The notes under the pieces were generated by a model that had not been told where the DNA came from, searched no databases, and worked only from the letters and a program-made list of their open reading frames with translations. A stretch of DNA of 64,000 nucleotides from Legionella bononiensis (lineage in GTDB: Bacteria > Pseudomonadota > Gammaproteobacteria > Legionellales > Legionellaceae), in the NCBI RefSeq assembly GCF_016786215.1, contig NZ_JADOBG010000002.1, positions 361,397 through 425,396 on the forward strand, given 5' to 3'. The number at the start of each line of letters is the position of its first letter. The stretch's first letter is position 1. This document shows, one piece after another, positions 1 to 9,653 of the stretch. Position numbers and translations under genes: made by a program.

Positions 1-2743
1 AAAGACCTATAGCCCTATCATATTCTTCATTATCACGTGTGGATTTAACAAGATTAATAGATACCAGTTGGTTCTTGTTTTTTAATATATAAGGTTTTAC
101 ACAAAAAGAAGCGGCCGCAGTCAAACTATCCGTCAGACACAGACGATGTTGAGAACAGAATGCTTCCAGTTGCTCAATCAGTGCATCAGATATCTCAAAC
201 TGACAGGTATTTACCGAATTCCCTTTTTTAATGATGTGTTCTTCAGGAAAATATAAGTACGGTATATCGTCCAGATAGCGCTCCCAGAAGTCCATATTTT
301 TTTTCATTTCATTTTGGGTTCTGTGAATATCCTTCACTACATAATCTTTAAACTGACTTCTATCCGAATATATTGGTATCTCTTTATTGTGCAACGAGGC
401 TAAATAATAATTGGACATAGTACTAAAAAATATTCCGGGAGATACTTCGTCACTGATTAAATGCGACAGCGCTATCTGCAGTTCGAAACGTTCATCCCCC
501 AATCGAAATAATCGAAGTCTGAATAGATGATTATTTTTTTTCCAAGAACAATGCTGCAATACATCCAGAGAGTGAATTAAGGCATCTTCCTGTTGCTCTG
601 GAGACAAATCCTTGATATCAATTTCCTCAATTTTAGGAGGAGGCAATTGTTGTCCTTGCTGGATTGGAGCAAAACGGGGAATACGATACCCAAGAATTGG
701 ATCATGTTTACATACAAAACCTACAGCGGCATTCAAACAATTTATATTGAGTGCACCTCGAAAACGTTTTCTATCAATAATGTTGAGTATTTTGGCTTTA
801 GGATAAAATGCTCTCATTAACCAAAATAAAAACTGTAATTCACTTAAAGGAATGATGTGATAATCTGATGCTGCATCAGCGCTGATCTCATCTGGGTCAG
901 AAGTAGGATTTGCTTTTTCAATCCACTGAGCTAATTCAGCAATGGTTGGAAACGTGTAAATATCCTTTAATGTAATATCCTTTTTTAAGCTGGATCTTAT
1001 CTTGGTAAGAATACGTGCAGCAACCAGCGAATTCCCACCCAAATCGAAGAAATTATGATCAATACGAATATTGGTTACATGAAGCGCCTGCTCCCAGATC
1101 GTTTTAAGACCGAACTCTAACTCGGTACCAGTAAACAAGTTCTGATGAGTGATTGTTGAGTTAATTTCCGGCAGTTTTTGCCGTTCTATTTTACCATTGG
1201 AAGACAATGGAAGCGCCGATAAAATCTCAAAGAATGAAGGAACCATGTATTCAGGAAGATGTTCGTTCAAGTAAAGTCGTAAACTGCTCTGCTTTAATTC
1301 GATTGAATTTTGCGGAACACAATAGGCTATCAATTGCTTTTCAGAGGTTGGCGTATTGTCTAATTGTCTTGCAACAACAGCTACTTCCTTCATACCCGGA
1401 TAAGTCATCAAACACGCTTCAATTTCCTCTGTTTGAATTCTAAAACCTCGAATTTTAACTTGATTGTCTTTACGTTCAATAAATTCAATAGTTCCATCGG
1501 GCAAAAAGTGACAATAGTCCCCTGTTTTATAGAGGCGATCGGAACTATTATCACTAAAAGGATCTTTGATAAAATTTTGTTCAGTGCTCTCTTTACGATT
1601 TAAATACCCTTTTGCTACACCTTTTCCACCAATATACAGCTCCGCTATTTCACCTGGTGGAACAGGATTGAGATGATCATCAAGAATATACAGTTGCGTG
1701 TTCAAAGCCGGCCTGCCGATAGGTATTTTATCTTTAAACTGATCAATAGTGTTTATGTCGACTTTAAGCCATGATGTCGCAACGGTTGCCTCTGTTGGTC
1801 CATATTCACAAAACATGATTTGTTCAGGAAATTGTTGTAACCAATCTTCAAGATCTTTAACAAAAAGTGAGTCGCCACCAAATACGATATACCTTAAAAA
1901 CAAGTGTGTTTTTTCATTTAAAACGGCCTCTTTTAAATTTCTAAAATGACCTGGAGTCGTTTTCATAATAGTCACACGATGGTGCGCTAAATGATCCCTA
2001 TATAAATACGGGTCCTTTTTCGTTTGAGAAGGACATATTACTATTTGTGCCCCTTGCATCATGGGAAAAAGAGTATTGGCTACGGCAAAATCAAATGAAA
2101 TGGAAGAAGAAAAATCAAAAATATCATCATGATGTACTCCCAATGCTTTACTGAACCAGTGAATAAAGTACAAAACATTACTGTGTGTAATCATGACCCC
2201 TTTAGGAACTCCAGTTGAGCCAGAGGTATAAATTATATAAGCCAAGTCATCGGGTTGATTAATAGGAACCGGATTATTTAATGAATAATTACTTAATTCG
2301 GAACGTTGTTTATCAAAACACCAGATATGCGCATTAATGTCATCAAACAGATTTTTCTCAGTGGATTGAGTAAGAATCACATCAGCCTTGGTATCCTCCA
2401 AAATAAATCGGATGCGTGAAACGGGGTTGTCAGGATCTAAGGGCACGTAGGTACTGCCCGCTTTTAGTATAGCCAATATACTAATGAGCAAATCAAAGGA
2501 AGGTTTCATGCACAGGACGATCACTGATTTTTTATTACCACACAGCTGACGTAGATGATGGGCGAGTTGATTGGCTTTTGCATTCAACTCAGAATAAGTC
2601 AGATGTTCTTTATTAAATATAAGTGCAGTATGATTTGGGTTATTGGTTACCTGTTCTTCGAATAATGAGGGTAAAATATGATGGTGGGGAACATTAGATT
2701 CTGTTTTGCTCAATTCATGATATTTATTTTGCAGTTCTTCCAT
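1..2743 (-). CDS. Non-ribosomal peptide synthetase, A-PCP-C, partial (3' end outside window)
   Basis: The reading frame is open from an ATG at 2743 to the window edge (about 914 residues), so the C-terminus is missing. A GTG at 2755 is an alternative start; the AGGGA nearby is badly spaced for both. An adenylation domain fills about residues 25-500, with the YTSGSTG P-loop near 172, YGPTEAT near 312, YKTGD, and an RKDNQVKIRGFR core. A carrier domain follows, with the phosphopantetheine serine in DLGGNSL near residue 570. From about 640 a condensation domain begins. Its HHxxxDG motif reads SHLISDE near 759, keeping the second His and the Asp but losing the first His and the Gly. The A domain would activate one amino acid and load it on the carrier. 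The substrate and final product cannot be read from this fragment. Family assignment is secure. Confidence 0.93.
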   Translation of the reverse strand, partial: MEELQNKYHELSKTESNVPHHHILPSLFEEQVTNNPNHTALIFNKEHLTYSELNAKANQLAHHLRQLCGNKKSVIVLCMKPSFDLLISILAILKAGSTYVPLDPDNPVSRIRFILEDTKADVILTQSTEKNLFDDINAHIWCFDKQRSELSNYSLNNPVPINQPDDLAYIIYTSGSTGVPKGVMITHSNVLYFIHWFSKALGVHHDDIFDFSSSISFDFAVANTLFPMMQGAQIVICPSQTKKDPYLYRDHLAHHRVTIMKTTPGHFRNLKEAVLNEKTHLFLRYIVFGGDSLFVKDLEDWLQQFPEQIMFCEYGPTEATVATSWLKVDINTIDQFKDKIPIGRPALNTQLYILDDHLNPVPPGEIAELYIGGKGVAKGYLNRKESTEQNFIKDPFSDNSSDRLYKTGDYCHFLPDGTIEFIERKDNQVKIRGFRIQTEEIEACLMTYPGMKEVAVVARQLDNTPTSEKQLIAYCVPQNSIELKQSSLRLYLNEHLPEYMVPSFFEILSALPLSSNGKIERQKLPEINSTITHQNLFTGTELEFGLKTIWEQALHVTNIRIDHNFFDLGGNSLVAARILTKIRSSLKKDITLKDIYTFPTIAELAQWIEKANPTSDPDEISADAASDYHIIPLSELQFLFWLMRAFYPKAKILNIIDRKRFRGALNINCLNAAVGFVCKHDPILGYRIPRFAPIQQGQQLPPPKIEEIDIKDLSPEQQEDALIHSLDVLQHCSWKKNNHLFRLRLFRLGDERFELQIALSHLISDEVSPGIFFSTMSNYYLASLHNKEIPIYSDRSQFKDYVVKDIHRTQNEMKKNMDFWERYLDDIPYLYFPEEHIIKKGNSVNTCQFEISDALIEQLEAFCSQHRLCLTDSLTAAASFCVKPYILKNKNQLVSINLVKSTRDNEEYDRAIGL

Positions 2744-2946
2744 ATCAATGCTCACAATCCCTGTAAGTATATAATTTAGTCTAGATCACATTATTATTTT
2801 TTGCATAATGTTTACAAACCAACAGTATTATGAGGCTCGCGACTTCCATTCATAGCATTGTTCCTTGAGAAGCCAGGCATTCTAAATGCTGCTCCGGGTT
2901 CATCTATTCACTCATTTTACGAAGTTATCAATACAATAAATGATGT

Positions 2947-4923
2947 CTATTTCAGATACTTATTCATCCAATCGTTATATCGTTGCAGTCTGTCTATCAG
3001 ATAACTGGGAACAGATAGAGAATGATATTCATTAGGATAAATAACTAATTGGGTAGGAACATTTAATGATTTTAATGCCTGATATAATTGTTCTGAACCC
3101 TCACAAGGTACGTTAAAATCAAGCTTAGCGCACAAAAACAAGGTAGCTGTTTTAATCCGATACGCCTTCATAAAAGGATAACTTAACTTCATATATAAAT
3201 CCGTACGTTCCCATGGCTTCCCTAATTCCAATTCGTATTCCAAAGTATATTGGTCAACCCCATAACCCGATAAAATATTTGCAGTTCCTGCACCAGAAAA
3301 TGCAGCTTTAAAACGAGTATCACTGGCTATGACATAATCAGTTAGCATTCCACCATAACTCCAGCCACCTACCGCCAATCGTGCCGGATCAGCAACTCCT
3401 AAAGCAACGACATAATCTACGGCTGCCAAAACATCCTTAACATCAAGATTCCCCCAATCAGCATATATAGCCTTGGCAAAATCAAATCCTCGACCCGAAC
3501 TGCCACGAGGATTAGGCGCAATAACTGCATACCCATTTGCAGCAAACCATTGAAATTCAAAATTAAACTCATGACTGAATTGATATACTGGACCCCCATG
3601 AAGATTTAAAAGTGCAGGATAGGATTTACCTTGTTGGTACTGAATAGGCTTTACTAATAAACCCTCAATAAGGACTCCATCAAAACTCTTGAACTGGATG
3701 TCCTCTGCTGGTTGAAATGTGACTTCACTCAATAGTTTTTTATTGTGTTGAGTTAAAGGAGTCAGGCGTGTACCGACCAGGAACAATTCCGCGGGATGTA
3801 CATCATCAGTACTTAACACAATTAGTTTATCTTTACCTAATGCAAAATCGATATCGGTACGTAGGCCTTGCGTTATTTTGGTTGCTTGTCCTGTTGTACT
3901 GTCTATTTTATACAAATAAGTCGTTCTACTCTCTTCTATCAAGGCATAAATAGTTAATCCATCTGGCGACCATTTTGGTTTATAAAACCATTTATCCATA
4001 GGTGCAATAACCGATTCACTCCCATCAGCGACACGAACAACAGCCAGTTGTGTAGGTGAATAATAAATCCATTTATCTTCTTTACTACGTAGGTAAGCAA
4101 TTTTCGTGCTATCAGGACTCCATGATAAATTGGACTCCAAATCGGGATCCATATCACTACCCATGTAATGAGTCAGTTGTCGCTCTTTTGCATGGGAAGT
4201 CGGTTCAATAATGTAAATATCATAATTAAGATGCCTGTCAGCATCTGTTCCTCGTTTAGTTACGTAGGCGATGTATTTACCGTCGGGAGACCAGGAAGGT
4301 AAGTATTCATCATGTTCTCCAGAAGTAAGTTGTGTTGTAGTTCCCGTTGCAATATTGATTACATATAAATGGTCATAAACATCCGTGAGATAACCACTGC
4401 CATCGGCTTTAAATTGAAATCGGTTAACTACAATCGGTTTATCCACTATCTCATCATCGGAACTTTGAGATTCATTACCAACAAAAGCAATGCTTTTAGA
4501 ATCCGGTGACCAGATAAAATCATTGATTTCACCCTGAGTATGAGTTAACTGATGTCCCTTTCCCCCTTTTGCAGGCATTAACCAAACTTGGCTGGTTTCT
4601 TGATCACCTGCGTCCGAAAGATAGGCAAGCCAGTTACCATCGGGACTCCATTTAGGAAGAGAATTTGAGTATTCGCGAGACGCAGTAAGTTGTTGCGTGA
4701 ATTTTCCATCTATAGATACTCGCCATATATTACTAAATGACGAATCAGTCTCCGCATTTAATTGAGAAACGCTATAAGCCACCCATTGGGCATCGGGTGA
4801 AATAGCTGGTTCGCTTACATCAGCGATACGATAAAGGTCATTGAGTTCCGGAACTCTTTTTTCAGTCCATCCATTTTCGTTAATAACACAACAAAAAATG
4901 ATACATAAAACAGTACGCTTCAT
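2947..4923 (-). CDS. S9 family prolyl oligopeptidase / acylaminoacyl-peptidase-like, exported
   Basis: A longer frame opens at 5031, but the ATG at 4923 has a clear AGGGA nine bases upstream and begins MKRTVLCIIFCC, a signal-peptide-like start, so I chose it (658 residues). The first two thirds carry repeated SPDGxWLAY-type blades of a beta-propeller that would limit access to the active site. The C-terminal third is an alpha/beta hydrolase with the nucleophile in GGWSYGGM, an Asp in KLDFNVPCEGS and a His in YPNEYHSL. This is the S9C dipeptidyl/acylaminoacyl peptidase pattern, which releases short N-terminal units from peptides. Export suggests nutrient peptide digestion in the periplasm or outside the cell. 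It is monocistronic and divergent from the ankyrin gene. Exact specificity is unknown. Confidence 0.9.
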   Translation of the reverse strand: MKRTVLCIIFCCVINENGWTEKRVPELNDLYRIADVSEPAISPDAQWVAYSVSQLNAETDSSFSNIWRVSIDGKFTQQLTASREYSNSLPKWSPDGNWLAYLSDAGDQETSQVWLMPAKGGKGHQLTHTQGEINDFIWSPDSKSIAFVGNESQSSDDEIVDKPIVVNRFQFKADGSGYLTDVYDHLYVINIATGTTTQLTSGEHDEYLPSWSPDGKYIAYVTKRGTDADRHLNYDIYIIEPTSHAKERQLTHYMGSDMDPDLESNLSWSPDSTKIAYLRSKEDKWIYYSPTQLAVVRVADGSESVIAPMDKWFYKPKWSPDGLTIYALIEESRTTYLYKIDSTTGQATKITQGLRTDIDFALGKDKLIVLSTDDVHPAELFLVGTRLTPLTQHNKKLLSEVTFQPAEDIQFKSFDGVLIEGLLVKPIQYQQGKSYPALLNLHGGPVYQFSHEFNFEFQWFAANGYAVIAPNPRGSSGRGFDFAKAIYADWGNLDVKDVLAAVDYVVALGVADPARLAVGGWSYGGMLTDYVIASDTRFKAAFSGAGTANILSGYGVDQYTLEYELELGKPWERTDLYMKLSYPFMKAYRIKTATLFLCAKLDFNVPCEGSEQLYQALKSLNVPTQLVIYPNEYHSLSVPSYLIDRLQRYNDWMNKYLK

Positions 4924-5335
4924 GTCAACAATTCCCTGTAGCTCATCATAGATTTTTGAAATGACGGGATCTGATATTAAAAAGTATAGGTTATTATTGA
5001 GCTTTTCTCCTTGCATCGAAAATAATCTCAATCATTCCTTATCTATAAATCCTCTCAAATGGACTTTTGTTGCTAAATTACATGACAGTTCTTACTGCAA
5101 TAAATTTTGAGTGAACAGACCCGAATATAAAACCAAAACGTCTATAATTCTTATAAGGACTTCATTAACAAAGAGTCATAGCAACTTGAATTTTTACGCC
5201 TGATGTATGAGCAGTCATCAGTCAATCAGCAGAATTTATCCTGATACTGTTGACATCAAATACATAGACGCAACACAAAAACCAAGGTGGCCTACTAAAC
5301 AAAGGTGCTAAGATTCCTATCAGGAGCAATGAGAA
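4924..5335. other. Divergent intergenic region, S9 peptidase / ankyrin gene
   Basis: This 412-base AT-rich stretch must hold promoters for both flanking genes. A TTGACA occurs near 5248 on the + strand, but no good -10 follows it at the usual spacing. An AGGAGC precedes the ankyrin ATG at 5336 by eight bases. I see no gene, repeat or structured RNA here. Confidence 0.5.
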
Positions 5336-7420
5336 ATGCCGAACGATCAAACCTCTTCAGAATTTTATAACGGGCTAAACAGTAATAAACCAAATGAAGA
5401 AAATCAAAAAATTCTCGATAAAGATCTGCGAACGGAAATGGTAAAAGAACCTCTTGATTTAAACAAAATTAACAGTCTCATTGATGCTGGAGCGGATATT
5501 AATAGTGTTTCAAATCACGGTATTTCTCTCTTAATGGTTGTAATTGCTGCAAATAATAACGCCTTATTTGATAAACTAATGTCAAAGGACGTTAATGTTA
5601 ATCATGTTGATAATAAAGGTTTCAATGCATTAATTACTGCTGCAGTCATAGGAAATGAACACATGGTCAGAGATCTTCTGAAAGCAGGAGCAGATCCTCT
5701 GCATAAAAATAAGGCGCAACTTCGTATGCCTCCAATACCAAGCTTGAAAGCGTCAGAATGGGCAAGCTCAAAAAAGCATTCAAACATTTTAAGTATTTTA
5801 ATGTCTGCAGAACACGCTGCATTAGAAAAAAATAATACGGGGCATTCTCTACTACCCCAGATATTAGTAAAACCCCAACCAGTCGCTAAAACTGCGGTTC
5901 ATACCACTAAGTCGAATACAATTTCTTCATCTTCAGTTACCCTTACACCACAAAGCCTTCAACAAGCCCCTAAGGCACCATTAAACAACACAATAACTCC
6001 ACCCTTCCCTAAAACAAAATCACAAAGCAAACCGGTTTTGAGTGAATTTGAACAACAATTTTTAAAGGCATTATTGGATAAAAATCATGAACTATTGTCT
6101 AAGGTTTTATTGTCAATCCCTTCAACAGAAAAAGCCAAGATAATCAACAAGCGATATGAGAATGGTGCAACCGCATTAATGCGTGCCATTGAAGTTGATG
6201 ATTTAAATATGATCAAAATTTTAATTTTTCATGGAGCCGATCCCATGATGAAAGATAGCTTGAATCGCACTGCACAGGAGCAAGCCCTAAACGAAGGAAA
6301 TCCACAAGTAATAAACTATTTATTACACGTAGTGAGAAATAAATCAACCAATGCTTCTCCTTCTAAACAAACACTTAAATCAACCTCAGCTCCACAAACA
6401 GATCCAGAATTAGAGTTATCTTTGGCAATTAAGTTGAATAAAGACATTAATGAAATTAAAAATATAATTCAGCGGGGTTCTATAGATATCTCAAAACTCA
6501 ATTCTAAAGCTCAAAGTTACCTGGTTGAAGCGGTCCAACATAATCGACTCGATGTCGTAAACTATCTTATTGGAAAAAGGGTTAATTTAGATCAGGAACA
6601 TAATGTCTACTTACCCGGCCGACCAAGTATTCCTTCACGGAATCAACCTCAAACAACCGCTCTGATTGAGGCAGCGCGTCTAATAGGTTCAACACAAGAT
6701 TTAGAAGAATTAAAAAAAACATGTGCGATTATTAATAATCTTGTCGATCGTGGAGCAAATATCTATAAAAAGGACACGACATACAAAAACATGATAGATC
6801 ACTTGCTTCCTTGTGTGGAACATCATCGACACAGAACATTTCTGATAGAGCAATTACAACGAAACATCCCGATATTATCCACTATGCGTCAAGAAAAAGT
6901 AGTATTAAATACTACAACCCCATCGAACTCTTCTTTATTGCAAGAAAGGACTGAAAGTACATTGGAGTCCCCTGTATTAGAAGAGTTTAACAAAAAAATG
7001 AATCTGTTTAAGGATAAAATTGATAATCTTATAGCGCGACGAGATCACCATAAGCCTGACTCAAAGGATTACCGATTATTAGAGAATGCAAGATTCAGTG
7101 CCAATACGCTTTACAACAAATTGAATGAAGAAAAAAATACATACCTTAAAAAAATAACACCTGAAAGCTATGAGCATTTTGAAAAAAACTGCAAAGAACA
7201 TATAAATACCGCTCGAACAGTCCTCGATCAACATAGAGGGTGGTCTGAGTTTCTAGTTAATTTAGCAATAGGGGTCACAACTTTAGGGATTGGATTGCTT
7301 ATAAAAGGTGCCGTCAATCTGGCAAATAATAAAAGCTTTTTGGCCGTACATCAAACCGACTCATCCAAAAAGCTGGACGAAATCGAAGACAGCATCCAGA
7401 ATTCAAAACCCAAACCTTGA
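5336..7420 (+). CDS. Ankyrin-repeat protein, candidate Dot/Icm effector
   Basis: The protein has 694 residues and an AGGAGC ribosome binding site. Ankyrin units are visible at about residues 38-135 (LMVVIAANNNALFDKLM, NALITAAVIGNEHMVRDLLKAGADP), again at about 265-335 (GATALMRAIEVDDLNMIKILIFHGADP), and as degenerate units at about 385-500. A Ser/Thr/Pro/Gln-rich linker separates the first two blocks. A coiled-coil-like helical stretch covers about 560-630. One hydrophobic segment (LAIGVTTLGIGLLIKGAV) lies near 640, and the polar tail contains KKLDEIEDS, an acidic block of the kind seen in Dot/Icm signals. There is no N-terminal signal peptide. Ankyrin proteins in Legionella are usually translocated host-interaction factors; that role is inferred here. 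I do not recognise it as a specific named Ank/LegA protein. Confidence 0.8.
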   Translation: MPNDQTSSEFYNGLNSNKPNEENQKILDKDLRTEMVKEPLDLNKINSLIDAGADINSVSNHGISLLMVVIAANNNALFDKLMSKDVNVNHVDNKGFNALITAAVIGNEHMVRDLLKAGADPLHKNKAQLRMPPIPSLKASEWASSKKHSNILSILMSAEHAALEKNNTGHSLLPQILVKPQPVAKTAVHTTKSNTISSSSVTLTPQSLQQAPKAPLNNTITPPFPKTKSQSKPVLSEFEQQFLKALLDKNHELLSKVLLSIPSTEKAKIINKRYENGATALMRAIEVDDLNMIKILIFHGADPMMKDSLNRTAQEQALNEGNPQVINYLLHVVRNKSTNASPSKQTLKSTSAPQTDPELELSLAIKLNKDINEIKNIIQRGSIDISKLNSKAQSYLVEAVQHNRLDVVNYLIGKRVNLDQEHNVYLPGRPSIPSRNQPQTTALIEAARLIGSTQDLEELKKTCAIINNLVDRGANIYKKDTTYKNMIDHLLPCVEHHRHRTFLIEQLQRNIPILSTMRQEKVVLNTTTPSNSSLLQERTESTLESPVLEEFNKKMNLFKDKIDNLIARRDHHKPDSKDYRLLENARFSANTLYNKLNEEKNTYLKKITPESYEHFEKNCKEHINTARTVLDQHRGWSEFLVNLAIGVTTLGIGLLIKGAVNLANNKSFLAVHQTDSSKKLDEIEDSIQNSKPKP

Positions 7421-7450
7421 AACAGTTAATTAATGAATAATGGTAACGAA

Positions 7451-8722
7451 CTATTGATTTAAAATCTCGCAAAATGACTCGAAGCCAAACTGTATTTCAT
7501 TAAAACAATGCTTTTTTTCAAGCATCGACTTTAATTGAGCAGGAACAGGGATACTGATGTTTAATAATGGTTCAATCAATTCATTAAACTTGACTGGATG
7601 TGCCGTTCCTGCAAGTACCCATATTTTAGATGAATCAACTTCATTCAATCGATAATAGGATGTGGCTGTGTGAGGACAAAGAATGTACTGATGCCGATTA
7701 TAACAGTCCACAATTGCTTGTATAATTTCATTATCTAATACGGATTGGACATTGATGCTCTTTTTAAATTGATTAAAGTCTCCAAATAAATCCATTAAAC
7801 GCTCTAAATTACTTGGATCGCCTACATCCATTGCATTTGCCAAAGTTTTTATACTCGGTTTCGCCTTATATGTCCCAGAAGTCAAGTAATCAGTTAACAC
7901 TCTATTCGCATTATTGGCTATCAATATTTCATCGATTGGAAAGCCTAAAAACTTAGCCCAATAACAAGCCGTAACATTTCCTAAATTACCGCTTGGCACA
8001 ATATAATTTACGGATTTTTGATGACGTTTCGCCAGATTTATACTGGAGTAAGCATAATACACAATTTGTGGTAGTAGTCTGGCTATATTAATGCTATTCG
8101 CTGTAGTCAATTCACCCTTGAACTCATATTTTAAACACGCCATTTTGACTAATTGTTGACATTGATCGAAAGTACCCTTAACGGCCAGAGCATGAATATT
8201 ATCCCCCCAACACGTAATTTGAGCCTGTTGCCTTAGACTGATTTTATCTTTTGGAAATAAAATATAACCTTCTATTCCTGATCTTCCATGTAAAGCACTT
8301 GCTACAGCACTACCGGTATCACCAGAGGTAGCCACCAGCACCTTGGTTGGTTTGTTTTGAGAAAGATACTGCAAACATTGAGCAAAAAATCGTGCTCCAA
8401 AGTCTTTAAAGGAAAGAGTAGGACCATGGAATAATTCAAGTACATAGTGAGTTTCTGTTAATGCCTTAAGTGGCAATGGAAATGAAAAAACATCCTTACA
8501 GAATTCATAGTCTATGTTAAGTACACTATTCCCAAAAAATGGCCTCAAGAGATGTAATGAAAAATCAATTAAATCAGAATATCCATAAAACTCTTCAATG
8601 GGTATTTTAGGAAATTGCTCTGGTACATATAACCCTCCGTCCCGAGCTAATCCACACAAAATGGCCTCGTCAATTGTTGCATGATCTTTTTTTCGGGTAC
8701 TGCGCATATTATTCTTCTTCAT
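7451..8722 (-). CDS. thrC: Threonine synthase
   Basis: This PLP enzyme converts O-phospho-L-homoserine to L-threonine, the last step of the pathway. The Schiff-base lysine sits in LSFKDFGARFF near residue 105, followed by VATSGDTGSAVASAL and the phosphate-binding PSGNLGNVTA. The length, about 423 residues, fits the family. ATG at 8722 overlaps the end of thrB by 14 bases. An ATG at 8707, just past the thrB stop, is also possible, with a purine-rich GAAGAAGAA before it. It is the last gene of thrA-thrB-thrC, so translation is probably coupled to thrB. The catalytic motifs look normal. Confidence 0.96.
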   Translation of the reverse strand: MKKNNMRSTRKKDHATIDEAILCGLARDGGLYVPEQFPKIPIEEFYGYSDLIDFSLHLLRPFFGNSVLNIDYEFCKDVFSFPLPLKALTETHYVLELFHGPTLSFKDFGARFFAQCLQYLSQNKPTKVLVATSGDTGSAVASALHGRSGIEGYILFPKDKISLRQQAQITCWGDNIHALAVKGTFDQCQQLVKMACLKYEFKGELTTANSINIARLLPQIVYYAYSSINLAKRHQKSVNYIVPSGNLGNVTACYWAKFLGFPIDEILIANNANRVLTDYLTSGTYKAKPSIKTLANAMDVGDPSNLERLMDLFGDFNQFKKSINVQSVLDNEIIQAIVDCYNRHQYILCPHTATSYYRLNEVDSSKIWVLAGTAHPVKFNELIEPLLNISIPVPAQLKSMLEKKHCFNEIQFGFESFCEILNQ

Positions 8723-9653
8723 CAACTACTCTAGCCCCAATTTTAGCTATGGAAGTGATAACGGAATCACATTGAACCCCATTTGTTTTAAATTTCCACA
8801 CCATTCTATCTGCTACTTTTTGGGCAATTTGTTTTGTTCTAGCAAAGGCAAAAAGTGTTGGTCCAGATCCTGAAATAGAACAAGCCAATGCTCCATATTG
8901 GTATGCCACTGATTTAACATCATAGTAACAAGGAATCAAATGAGCTCGCATCGGCTCAATTAACTCATCAACCAAGGACAATTCTAATCGTTCATAATGT
9001 TCTTCATATAAAGCGCTAATAAATGATGCCATGCGCGCATTTTGTTTTGTAAATAAAGATAAACTGATTGACTCAGGTAAGACAGCTCTGGAATCACGTG
9101 TTTCTAGTTGAATGTGAGGATGAATGAACACGACATGCAAGGGTAATAATGGTAAATTTATAGACCGCAGGGGATCAGTAGATTCAATCAAGGTCATCCC
9201 GCCATAAAGACAAGGTATCACGTTATCAGCATGTTTCGCTCCACAGGCCGTTTGCTCACCTAATAATGCAAACTCAACCAATTGTTCAATCGGCAAAGGT
9301 TTGATTAAGAAACGATTTAAGGCTATCAATGCGGCAACACTGCTTGCGGCGGATCCTCCCAAGCCAGAGCTTAATGGAATGCCTTTCTTTATATTAATTT
9401 TAAAGCCTTGTTCCATTTTTAAAAATTCCAGCATCGCATTCAAAGCAACTGTTGCTGTATTTTTATTTACTGTAAAAGGAATGTTTTTTATACCAGTGAT
9501 CGATTCAATTTCAAGACCAGGCACGTGTGATTTTTTTAAAGTAAGTTCATCACCTACTCCATCCACTGCAAATCCTAGGATATCAAATCCTACAATCACA
9601 TTAGCACAGGTTGCAGGGGCAAAAACTTTTACGGTCTTTAATTGATTCATCAT
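8709..9653 (-). CDS. thrB: Homoserine kinase
   Basis: A GHMP-family kinase of 314 residues that phosphorylates homoserine using ATP. The family signature PLSSGLGGSAASS lies near residue 95, the N-terminal APATCANVIVGFDILGFA motif is present, and the C-terminal SGSGPTLFAF glycine-rich motif is intact. The start ATG at 9653 overlaps the thrA stop as ATGA, so the two genes are translationally coupled. A second ATG follows immediately at 9650. It is the middle gene of the threonine operon. Confidence 0.96.
   Translation of the reverse strand: MMNQLKTVKVFAPATCANVIVGFDILGFAVDGVGDELTLKKSHVPGLEIESITGIKNIPFTVNKNTATVALNAMLEFLKMEQGFKINIKKGIPLSSGLGGSAASSVAALIALNRFLIKPLPIEQLVEFALLGEQTACGAKHADNVIPCLYGGMTLIESTDPLRSINLPLLPLHVVFIHPHIQLETRDSRAVLPESISLSLFTKQNARMASFISALYEEHYERLELSLVDELIEPMRAHLIPCYYDVKSVAYQYGALACSISGSGPTLFAFARTKQIAQKVADRMVWKFKTNGVQCDSVITSIAKIGARVVDEEE

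Noticed and set aside
3768..3953. Short frames opposite the S9 peptidase and other large genes
   Set aside because: They are shadows of well-supported genes on the other strand.
4924..5031. N-terminal extension of the S9 peptidase
   Set aside because: The internal ATG has a good ribosome site and a signal peptide; the extension would bury it.
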